Under the pieces are notes generated by a model that saw nothing but the letters and a program-made list of their open reading frames with translations, was not told the origin of the DNA and did not search any database. From contig JAZQSE010000036.1 in the NCBI GenBank assembly GCA_045629945.1, positions 1 to 6,060 of the forward strand: a stretch of DNA of 6,060 nt, written 5' to 3'. Below are positions 1 to 5,965 of this stretch, in pieces. This DNA comes from UBA1765 sp045629945. Its GTDB lineage: Bacteria; Fibrobacterota; Fibrobacteria; Fibrobacterales; Fibrobacteraceae. Made by a program: the position numbers and the translations under genes. Every line of letters starts with the position of its first letter. The stretch's first letter is position 1.

Positions 1-570
1 CCGCCCGCGGATACCGGTTATATAAGAATCTTTAAATTTCACATCACACAAATGGAACAATTTTTGTAAAACAGAAACCCCGGAATTCCACGCAGAAGAA
101 ACAAAGGAAGGCTGTAAAAGCACCGAAAAAAAATCTCTCTCTGAAAATTCTTTGTTCTCTACAGATTCTTCTTCACCAGACAAAATATTTTCTTCAAAAA
201 AATCGTCTTTTTCTTTACTATTAACTTGCGAATTATTTTTTTCTGCTTTAACGCTTTTAATATCGGAAACAGATAAATCTCTTTCCGCTTGGGTTGGTTC
301 TTTTTTTTCGGAGCAAGTTTTTAGTTTTACTTTAGAAACTGATTCTGTTTCAACCGATTCTTGAAAAGAATCAAAAGACTCTTCTTTAGAAGAATCTTTA
401 TTTTTCTTTTTGAACAAATTAATTTCTTTTTCTATTTCTTTTTTAAACCGGAAAAACTTCAAGCTAAAAAAGATTCGACTTAAATTCCCATTAAAAGCAA
501 TGCAAAGGCGTAAAGGGAACAATAACGCGGTAAGTAGCAATAAAAGCGAAATAACCGCAACAATCCACAT
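1..570 (-). CDS. Membrane-anchored protein with charged linker, possibly DUF2953-like (3' end outside window)
   Basis: An open frame of 190 codons starts at ATG 570-568 and reaches the left edge with no stop, so the C-terminus is missing. The start shares one base with the preceding mlaC-like stop (TAATG), a typical translational coupling, and the frame keeps the operon direction. Residues 2-20 are a hydrophobic helix (MWIVAVISLLLLL...), followed by a short basic stretch (FFRFKKEIEKEI). Residues about 50-145 are a low-complexity linker rich in Lys, Glu, Ser and Asp, with few hydrophobics. From about residue 147 the sequence becomes ordered-looking again (SAWNSGVSVLQKLFHL). The layout of an N-terminal helix, a variable charged linker and a late conserved domain resembles DUF2953 proteins, but the diagnostic part is only just beginning at the edge, so this family call is tentative. 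The function is unknown. That the frame is a real gene is much surer than its name. Confidence 0.75.
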   Translation of the reverse strand, partial: MWIVAVISLLLLLTALLFPLRLCIAFNGNLSRIFFSLKFFRFKKEIEKEINLFKKKNKDSSKEESFDSFQESVETESVSKVKLKTCSEKKEPTQAERDLSVSDIKSVKAEKNNSQVNSKEKDDFFEENILSGEEESVENKEFSERDFFSVLLQPSFVSSAWNSGVSVLQKLFHLCDVKFKDSYITGIRGR

Positions 571-1148
571 TATTTTGCTTGATCCGCTTTTTCTTTAATA
601 ATGTTAATCAAATCTGCAAAAGATTTTGACTGCAATATTTGTGAAAATTGTTCTTTATAATTTCTAGCTGTAGAAAGGTCATCAATAACCAAATCCCAAG
701 CTTTCCAAGAGCCATTTACCAAATTCATTTTATATTCAAGAATTGCTTCTTTACCTTTATACCAAGTATGAGCAACTACTCTAGCTTCATCAGAACCCTT
801 CATTTTAGCAGGTTCGTAAATTGTTGAATCCGCTCGATAAAGTTCTAATCTTTTCGCACTAGAACTCCTAACCATACGTTCAAATTCTGTTACAAAACGA
901 TCTAAGTCTTCTGGAGTCTGTTCTTTCCAAACTTTTGATGGCAAAGATTTTTTAGCAAGAGCTTTAAAATCAAAAGAGTCGTTCAACAAATTTTCAATTT
1001 TTTCTTGTTCTTTAGCTGTTGTTGTTTTCTTCTGTAAAAGAACCTGAAGTTCAGTATCTTTTTTACGAATGGCCTGAACTGGATCTTCTGCAGCAAAAAC
1101 AGCCGACATAGACAAACCAAGCACCAACGCAAATAAAATTTTTTTCAT
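570..1148 (-). CDS. MlaC/Ttg2-family periplasmic phospholipid-binding protein
   Basis: This 192-residue protein is the usual length for MlaC, the soluble carrier that moves phospholipid between an inner-membrane MCE/ABC complex and the outer membrane. Residues 1-19 are a signal peptide (MKKILFALVLGLSMSAVFA) with a plausible signal peptidase I site after AVFA, so the mature form is periplasmic. Family hallmarks follow in order: the FDFKALAKKSLP region (59-70), which matches the conserved Asp-Phe and 'vLG' segment; the helical WKEQTPEDLDRFVTEFERMV (74-93); a beta strand with LEYKMNL (137-143); GSWKAWDLVIDD (147-158); and the C-terminal ARNYKEQFSQIL (161-172), matching the family pattern WKvyDv...nyRsqF. 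It follows the TolC-like gene by 9 bases and has a strong ribosome binding site, so it may be translated at high level. No mlaD, mlaE or mlaF gene lies in the window, so its membrane partner must be elsewhere or further downstream. Family assignment is firm; the cargo is inferred from the family. Confidence 0.88.
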   Translation of the reverse strand: MKKILFALVLGLSMSAVFAAEDPVQAIRKKDTELQVLLQKKTTTAKEQEKIENLLNDSFDFKALAKKSLPSKVWKEQTPEDLDRFVTEFERMVRSSSAKRLELYRADSTIYEPAKMKGSDEARVVAHTWYKGKEAILEYKMNLVNGSWKAWDLVIDDLSTARNYKEQFSQILQSKSFADLINIIKEKADQAK

Positions 1149-1153
1149 GAAAA

Positions 1154-1159
1154 CTCCTT
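1154..1159 (-). promoter_or_regulatory. Ribosome binding site of the MlaC-like gene
   Basis: The minus strand reads AAGGAG five bases before the ATG at 1148. It overlaps the TAA stop of the upstream TolC-like gene (TAAGGAG), so ribosomes ending there are placed to restart. It is the only strong Shine-Dalgarno sequence in the operon. Confidence 0.8.
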
Positions 1160-2522
1160 ATGGAATATTATGAAGAGTCCGGTAATCCGAAAGTCTCATA
1201 CCCATTTTAGCAATTAATTCTGCCATTGACAAATTGTATTTACAAATTGCCATGTAATAATCTTTCTGCAAATTCACATTCTGTGTATAAGCCGATATTA
1301 AATCAGATGTTTTAGACGGATCCAAATCATATTGCATAGCAGCACCTTTCAAAATAGATTCAGATGCTCGCAAACTTTCTTTCAATGCTTCCATTTTTTC
1401 TTTGGCTGCAACTGTTTTATGGTATTGTTCTTCGGCTAAAAGGATTGTACCTTCTGCAGCATAAGCTTCTTTCATTTTTAAAGAACGATATTCTAAACGA
1501 GCCTGTTTAACTTTTCCCCAATTATTCCAGAAATTTAATCTATAGCGTAAGCCTATTCCGAACGCCCCTGAAATATGGTTCACAGCATCTTGAGCAAAAG
1601 CATTTTTTTGAAAAACATTTCTATCTCCGGCCCAGGATTTCACATAAGAAAATTCACCCATAATGAAAAATTCTGGAGCTAGTTTTGCTTTGGCTAAATC
1701 CATTTGCAAAGATTTTGCCGCTAACCCATATTCCAAACGTTTTAAATCAGGGTGATTGGCTAATGTTAAATTCCGAACTTCATCTAAAGAAGGAATAGGT
1801 TCTTGTCTAGGTGTAAGCACAGTATCATCACTTGCAAATATTTCATTTTCAGTTAAACCCAATGAAAAGCGAATGGCAAGCATTACTTGACGCATACCAC
1901 TCTGTGCATCCGCAACGCCTTCTTTAACAACATGCATTCCCGCTTTTAACTTAAGCAAATCCATTTGCGAAACACTTTCATCATCTTCATCTAAAGCTTC
2001 TTCTAATTTTTCATAGGCCCTATCCACTTGTTTTTGTGCACCAAGAGCCAAACGATTCATTTCTAACGCAAGTAAATAATTGTAATAGTAACCTTGTAGT
2101 TCAACTTCTTTCTTTAGTTCTTTTGAAACAATACTCATTTCTTGTTGGCGTAAATCTGCATTAAGTGCTTTTTTCCCCACACGATATTGTCCCAAATTCA
2201 AAGGCTGAACTGCTTGGACTTCTGTTCCCCAAAACGGACCAATTTTTGTAAAATCCCATGCATCAACTGTATCCCCCCAATCATCAACAACTTCTTTTAA
2301 TCCAGGAGCAGGACCAATCATCATAGAGACTGTAAATTTGGGTAAAATAACTTCTGATAAAAGAGCATCTTCTTTTAATTTTTTTTCTTCTATTGAAAAT
2401 TTAGATTCCGCAAGCATTGGGTCATGACTCATACCCCTTTCCACAAACCGAAGACAATCATAGCGTACTTCAGCCGCTGAAAGTAGAGAAATGCACACCA
2501 AAAGAAAAAAAACTTTTTTCAT
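1158..2522 (-). CDS. TolC-family outer membrane channel protein
   Basis: This 454-residue protein is in the normal size range of TolC/OEP proteins, which form trimeric outer-membrane barrels with a long periplasmic alpha-helical tunnel. A signal peptide covers about residues 1-17 (MKKVFFLLVCISLLSAA); there is no lipobox Cys at the cleavage point, so it is not a lipoprotein. Two OEP repeats are visible. The first has SHDPMLAESKFSIEEKKLKEDALLSEVILPKF (32-63), a strand ending in EVQAVQPLNLG (101-111), and long helices to about 225. The second has NHPDLKRLEYGLAAKSLQMDLAKAKLAPEF (256-285), strands around 286-330, and a final helix with YNLSMAELIAKMG (429-441). The start codon overlaps the transglycosylase stop by four bases (ATGA) without a clear Shine-Dalgarno sequence, which points to coupling. 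Substrate cannot be read from sequence; direct pairing with the MlaC-like gene suggests lipid or lipophilic cargo, which is inference. No membrane fusion protein or inner-membrane pump is next to it. Confidence 0.88.
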   Translation of the reverse strand: MKKVFFLLVCISLLSAAEVRYDCLRFVERGMSHDPMLAESKFSIEEKKLKEDALLSEVILPKFTVSMMIGPAPGLKEVVDDWGDTVDAWDFTKIGPFWGTEVQAVQPLNLGQYRVGKKALNADLRQQEMSIVSKELKKEVELQGYYYNYLLALEMNRLALGAQKQVDRAYEKLEEALDEDDESVSQMDLLKLKAGMHVVKEGVADAQSGMRQVMLAIRFSLGLTENEIFASDDTVLTPRQEPIPSLDEVRNLTLANHPDLKRLEYGLAAKSLQMDLAKAKLAPEFFIMGEFSYVKSWAGDRNVFQKNAFAQDAVNHISGAFGIGLRYRLNFWNNWGKVKQARLEYRSLKMKEAYAAEGTILLAEEQYHKTVAAKEKMEALKESLRASESILKGAAMQYDLDPSKTSDLISAYTQNVNLQKDYYMAICKYNLSMAELIAKMGMRLSDYRTLHNIP

Positions 2523-3226
2523 TGCTGTAAATTTAGAAAAATAGAATCCGAAACTAAGGTTAAATATCGGGAAAACACACCTTCATAATACTTTGTTGGT
2601 AATTCTTTTTCCTGAGAAAGCAGTCGATCTACTTTTCCTGGCCCGACATTGTAAGCAATTAAAGCTGGTTTTACTTCCCCGTACCGAGCAATCAATCGCA
2701 TTAAATAAGCAGTTCCTAAAATCACATTAATTTCTGGACGCATTAAATCTTCTTCGCTCTCAAGATATATACCAAATTTTTTCCCTAATGTTTTGGCTGT
2801 TTCCAATTTCAATTGCATAAGGCCATAAGCTCCCGATTCTTTTCCTGATCGGTAACGCCCTCGAATCATCGGATTTCCACGACTTTCTTGTGATACAATG
2901 GCTAAAATCAATAAAGGATCAATATCATAAGTTTCCGAAATCTGCCAAATTTTTTCTGTTAAATTTTTCCGGACATCCTTTGATATTTTATCTTCCGCCA
3001 TTACCTGCAAGGCTTTATCTATTTTAAAATAGGCTAGAGTCCATTCCCCATATTTTTCTAACCTTTGATTTTCAGCAACTAAATTATCTAATCTTTTATC
3101 TAAAATTTCTAATTCTTTTACCTTATTCTTGTAAAGCCAAATAAATTGCAATAAAACTATAATACCTAACAAAAGGATAACAAAAGACACTAAAAAAGGA
3201 ATACGTAAAGTAAAATTATTTTTCAC
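2519..3226 (-). CDS. Membrane-anchored lytic transglycosylase, SLT domain (GH23)
   Basis: Predicted to cleave the MurNAc-GlcNAc bond of peptidoglycan, forming 1,6-anhydro ends, while tethered to the outer face of the inner membrane. Residues 11-32 form one transmembrane helix after a short basic N-terminus, so the rest should be periplasmic. Residues 33-58 look like a coiled coil (KVKELEILDKRLDNLVAENQRLE). The SLT domain spans about 90-228: the catalytic Glu is E114 in SQESRGNP, followed by GAYGLMQL (132-139), NVILGTAYL (167-175) and the AYNVGPGKV motif (191-199), all intact. Most membrane-bound Mlt enzymes of E. coli are lipoproteins, so a transmembrane anchor with a coiled coil is less usual. 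The start is GTG at 3226-3224, inside the last codons of the STAS gene (11-base overlap). An in-frame TAG eight codons upstream with no ATG between, and the need to keep the membrane helix, support it. Only a weak GGAT-like ribosome site precedes it. Confidence 0.88.
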   Translation of the reverse strand: MKNNFTLRIPFLVSFVILLLGIIVLLQFIWLYKNKVKELEILDKRLDNLVAENQRLEKYGEWTLAYFKIDKALQVMAEDKISKDVRKNLTEKIWQISETYDIDPLLILAIVSQESRGNPMIRGRYRSGKESGAYGLMQLKLETAKTLGKKFGIYLESEEDLMRPEINVILGTAYLMRLIARYGEVKPALIAYNVGPGKVDRLLSQEKELPTKYYEGVFSRYLTLVSDSIFLNLQQ

Positions 3227-3905
3227 GCCGAAGACTATCCAATTTATCTAAATATAAAATCCAATTTTTTACGGTTCCAAAAGAAGACAATTCTTCTGCA
3301 TTTCCAACAATCCCTAAATTTTGTAAAGGCCCAATAGATGATTCTAAACGTTCTATTTCCATTACAGAACGGCGTAACTTGCTTTCTAAAAGGGTTATTT
3401 CTTTTTGTCTCTCACTTAATTCATCATTTTGTTTAGAAATAATCATAAACAATGTAAAGAACCAACCTGCTAAAAATAAAAATCCTGTAATCGCTACCCA
3501 AGGAGTAATACGTAATCCTGTTTGCCTAGAATAATGCACGCCTATCTGGCGCAATTGAGATAAAAAACCTTGTCTATGATAAGCATCTAAAGATTCTGAA
3601 ATTTCAAACACCGAAGAATAACGAGAAAAATATTCCTTATTTTCTTCATTTGCAAACAAAAGTACCAAATTAATCCGACGCTTTTTCAAAGAATTTAATT
3701 GATCTAAAAATAATCCTAAATATTCCGGCGAAAGAAAAATTGCTTTATCTAAATTCAAGTAAAAAAAGATCCCCGGCCCTTGAAGAAGTCGTTCTAATTT
3801 TTCTTTTAATGCAGCAAATTCTTTAATACCAAACATCCCTGATAAAGAAATGATAACTTCATCTCCTTTATCTTCTACAACTATATCAATTAAATCTCTT
3901 CTCAT
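3216..3905 (-). CDS. STAS-domain protein with transmembrane helix and coiled coil
   Basis: Residues about 6-108 fold pattern as a STAS domain (anti-sigma-factor antagonist/MlaB type): beta strand EVIISLSGMFG (16-26), helix AALKEKLERLL (31-41), FFYLNLDKAIFL (47-58), helix to about 74, then RRINLVLLFA (76-85) and a variable last helix. A transmembrane helix follows at about 136-157, then a charged heptad-like helix (158-192) and a short C-terminal helix (209-229). Basic residues just before the helix place the STAS domain in the cytoplasm and the coiled coil in the periplasm. Where classical antagonists have Asp-Ser-Ser-Gly, this protein has S59-P60-E61-Y62, so the usual phosphoserine is absent. 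It starts at ATG 3905, overlapping the GH57-like stop by four bases, with a weak AAGGT site at 3913-3917. Cytoplasmic partner unknown. The STAS call rests on the strand/helix pattern and one core motif and is good but not certain. Confidence 0.72.
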   Translation of the reverse strand: MRRDLIDIVVEDKGDEVIISLSGMFGIKEFAALKEKLERLLQGPGIFFYLNLDKAIFLSPEYLGLFLDQLNSLKKRRINLVLLFANEENKEYFSRYSSVFEISESLDAYHRQGFLSQLRQIGVHYSRQTGLRITPWVAITGFLFLAGWFFTLFMIISKQNDELSERQKEITLLESKLRRSVMEIERLESSIGPLQNLGIVGNAEELSSFGTVKNWILYLDKLDSLRREK

Positions 3906-5743
3906 ACAATAGACCTTGATAAAACAACTCGTATAAAAAGCTCCATTGTTTCAGTAAGAGGAAAATCAATTTGTTTAAAAAAGAATAATCGCATTCCTTG
4001 TAATATATTTTCCTTGCTATATACCGGAGCAACAAGACATGATAATAATTCAGAAAACTCTAATTTTATCTTTGCATGAGTAGAAGTTTCTTTATATTCT
4101 AGTTCTGAAATATCTGCAAAAATTATCGGTTTATCCTCTAATAAGTTTACTTTTTGACCATCTATTTTCAAAAATGCTTCTATAAAATGATTTAAGTTTA
4201 CACCTATCTCTAATTCTGTTCCAAAATACCCAGAGTAAGGCTGTAACATCATATTCGTTAATTTATATGAAATTTCAAATCGGGATTCCTCTGAATGCAT
4301 TTTAATGTTCTTATCTAAATGAAAAATAAAACTTTTATCTTCCATTGATAAAACTTGCTCTGAAGTCATTTTTAAAAGCATTTCTGATGGTTCTCGTTCT
4401 AACCTATAATCGTATGAGGCAAGCAAAGCTTGTGAACGTTCTTGAAGAATCGTATCTAAAGCCTCTGGCGTTGAAAATGCTGGTCCTAAAATATGTTCCG
4501 CAAAGCCTAAAGAAATTTTTCCATCATCGCGAAAGGAATTGAAAAAATTAAATGACGCTTTTTTTGAATTCAAAGAACGAAGAACTGCCCCTGAAGCAGG
4601 TTCAATAAGCATAGACATTGATCTATTTTCAAGCCATACTTGTTGTTCTCCTGCTAAAAGATAATCGGTTACTTCAGCCCGTAAAGAATTCTGTTTTAAT
4701 AAAGAATCTATTTTCGTTGAAGCTTTTAAAATTTTTTCATGGGCATAAAAACGCAATACAGAACTTCTTATTCCCTCTTTATTTCCTAAATCCGCATAAA
4801 ATTTAGATGCCATTATCGGGAAAAGTTCGTCAACTATTTCTTCATAATGTTCCTTGTCTAAATTCATTTCTGCTCGACGAAGAACAGCTAATAAAGCTTT
4901 ATGCAAAAAATTAATCTCTGGACGACGCAACAACAAGCCTCTACAACTTGATGAAAAAAGTGGAAGGCCTAAATTTTGCCCGACCGCACTTAATAAATTA
5001 ACATAACCTTCTCGTTGTTGTTGTTCTATTATGTGTGAAATAGTCCAAGTTTGAATCGACGAATCAAAAACAGAAAAGCAATGTTGCCAAAACTTAGACA
5101 AAGATTCCAAAGAATCTACAGGAATTGGCATAAGAACAACCCAAATTTTATCATTATCGGGTAGATAAGATATTTCTTCTTTCCAAAAATCTAAATCATA
5201 CTTTTCAAATGTCAAAGAAAGAACCGTATCTACTGGCAAAATTCGAAGTAAACAACCATTATTTTCAATAGAATACCAACCAGAAACTCGTGCCTGAGTA
5301 TCTAAAGCATGAGACAAAGCAATGTCTTCTACTAAAGCGTAAGAAAAATAAGCTTCAGCCAATTGCGGTAAAAAACCTATTTCCCAAACCATTGAAGAAT
5401 TAAAATACCCCGATGGTTGAATAGCTAATTTTGTCTTTAACAAATCTTGGTGTTTCTTTAATTGAAGGTCTAGAAGATCCTGATGAAAAAAAGGAGGCAA
5501 AATATCATCATAAGAACCTGCAAGAAATTCTATTCTTCCCTCTCTGATTTTCTCTTTCATCCATAAAGAATCTTTCGGAAAAAGCTTAAACCAATTATCT
5601 AAAACTGGTCCTGAACAAAAAATGGACAATCTATTTTCAGTTAAAAACTTTTCAAGATTTTTGGACAATAATTCCCAAATTTCTTTTTGTTTTGGAATTT
5701 CATTCAAAGAAAAAAGTGGCGCTATTTTAAAATTTCTTACCAT
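3902..5743 (-). CDS. GH57-family (4-alpha-glucanotransferase-like) protein, apparently catalytically inactive
   Basis: The 613-residue protein matches, by recalled alignment, the layout of Thermococcus litoralis-type GH57 4-alpha-glucanotransferase (about 659 residues): N-terminal barrel, DUF1925-like helical part and DUF1926-like beta domain. Shared landmarks are CSGPVLDNW (43-51; SGPLLEW in the enzyme), EGRIEFLAGSYDDIL (68-82), GYFNSSMVW (112-120), ALVED (136-140), RILPVD (167-172), RRPEINFLHKALL (273-285; YPESNFMHKRML) and VWLENR (369-374). There is no signal peptide, so it is probably cytoplasmic. The catalytic positions are lost: the nucleophile Glu aligns with S117, the DDGEKFG acid/base loop aligns with MPIPVDS (205-211), and the HxHQP motif is missing, with no His before H87. 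Membership is clear, but transferase activity is unlikely; a binding or regulatory role is inference. The ATG at 5743 is preceded in frame by a TAA four codons upstream and lacks a Shine-Dalgarno sequence. It is the first gene of the apparent operon. Confidence 0.82.
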   Translation of the reverse strand: MVRNFKIAPLFSLNEIPKQKEIWELLSKNLEKFLTENRLSIFCSGPVLDNWFKLFPKDSLWMKEKIREGRIEFLAGSYDDILPPFFHQDLLDLQLKKHQDLLKTKLAIQPSGYFNSSMVWEIGFLPQLAEAYFSYALVEDIALSHALDTQARVSGWYSIENNGCLLRILPVDTVLSLTFEKYDLDFWKEEISYLPDNDKIWVVLMPIPVDSLESLSKFWQHCFSVFDSSIQTWTISHIIEQQQREGYVNLLSAVGQNLGLPLFSSSCRGLLLRRPEINFLHKALLAVLRRAEMNLDKEHYEEIVDELFPIMASKFYADLGNKEGIRSSVLRFYAHEKILKASTKIDSLLKQNSLRAEVTDYLLAGEQQVWLENRSMSMLIEPASGAVLRSLNSKKASFNFFNSFRDDGKISLGFAEHILGPAFSTPEALDTILQERSQALLASYDYRLEREPSEMLLKMTSEQVLSMEDKSFIFHLDKNIKMHSEESRFEISYKLTNMMLQPYSGYFGTELEIGVNLNHFIEAFLKIDGQKVNLLEDKPIIFADISELEYKETSTHAKIKLEFSELLSCLVAPVYSKENILQGMRLFFFKQIDFPLTETMELFIRVVLSRSIV

Positions 5744-5835
5744 GCAAAGAATTTAGTAAAAGAAAGTGTGATATTCAAACATTGATTTTTTGTATTAGGT
5801 TGTGTTTAAGAAAAGTAGATGAGCAATATTTTTTC

Positions 5836-5841
5836 ATTATA
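5836..5841 (-). promoter_or_regulatory. Possible -10 box for the operon
   Basis: The minus strand reads TATAAT about 93 bases before the GH57-like start. No good TTGACA-like hexamer lies at 16-18 bases upstream. In such AT-rich DNA the match could be chance, so this is only a candidate. Confidence 0.3.
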
Positions 5842-5891
5842 AATTTAGGATTGAAAATTATTTCGTTTTGAATGGATAGAAAAGGATAGAA

Positions 5892-5897
5892 ATTATA
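5892..5897 (-). promoter_or_regulatory. Second possible -10 box for the operon
   Basis: A second TATAAT on the minus strand lies about 27 bases downstream of the T-run of the rRNA terminator. A clear -35 hexamer is not visible (GAAATT at the expected spacing). It would give a leader of roughly 140 bases. Confidence 0.25.
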
Positions 5898-5923
5898 GAG
5901 AAAGGTATTTAGAAAATTTCTTT

Positions 5924-5960
5924 AAAAAAAGGAAGGCCCCTGAGGGTTACTCAGGGGCCT
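5924..5960 (-). terminator. Intrinsic terminator of the rRNA operon
   Basis: Positions 5934-5944 and 5950-5960 form a perfect 11-base-pair stem (AGGCCCCTGAG with CTCAGGGGCCT) closing a five-base loop. On the minus strand the stem is followed by TCC and seven T residues (5930-5924), the classical Rho-independent layout. It starts a few bases after the 3' end of 5S rRNA, so it ends the rRNA transcript and separates it from the protein operon. Its high GC content stands out from the surroundings. Confidence 0.92.
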
Positions 5961-5965
5961 AAGAA

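Larger units (their letters stand above)
5744..5923. other. AT-rich intergenic region, leader of the envelope operon
   Basis: This 180-base gap separates the rRNA terminator from the first gene of the minus-strand operon. I see no convincing coding frame, tRNA or long inverted repeat. It is the only place in the window where an operon promoter could lie, since every later gene junction overlaps or is 9 bases wide. No Shine-Dalgarno sequence lies before the ATG at 5743. Confidence 0.6.

Noticed and set aside
152..598. Two short plus-strand open frames (152-364 and 410-598)
   Set aside because: They lie opposite the continuous 190-codon minus-strand frame that is coupled to the MlaC-like gene. 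Their Ser/Phe/Leu-rich products are what the reverse of a Lys/Glu-rich gene gives.
3216..3226. Possible frameshift joining the STAS and transglycosylase genes into one protein
   Set aside because: Each gene has its own membrane helix and complete domain, the STAS frame ends cleanly with TAA, and a GTG start lies in the overlap. Two coupled genes explain this better than a broken fusion.
4345..4806. Two short plus-strand open frames (4345-4542 and 4618-4806)
   Set aside because: Both lie wholly inside the GH57-like gene on the other strand, which has clear family motifs; their products show no recognisable features.
1240..5620. Many copies of a heptamer like ATCTAAA (TTTAGAT on the coding strand), resembling a DNA uptake signal
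   Set aside because: Most copies encode Leu-Asp dipeptides with the codons TTA GAT, preferred in AT-rich genomes. The flanking bases are not conserved, so codon bias explains them.
5934..5960. Inverted repeat as a possible mobile-element end or operator
   Set aside because: Its place right after 5S rRNA and the T-run on the minus strand fit an intrinsic terminator, and no transposase or matching partner repeat is present.
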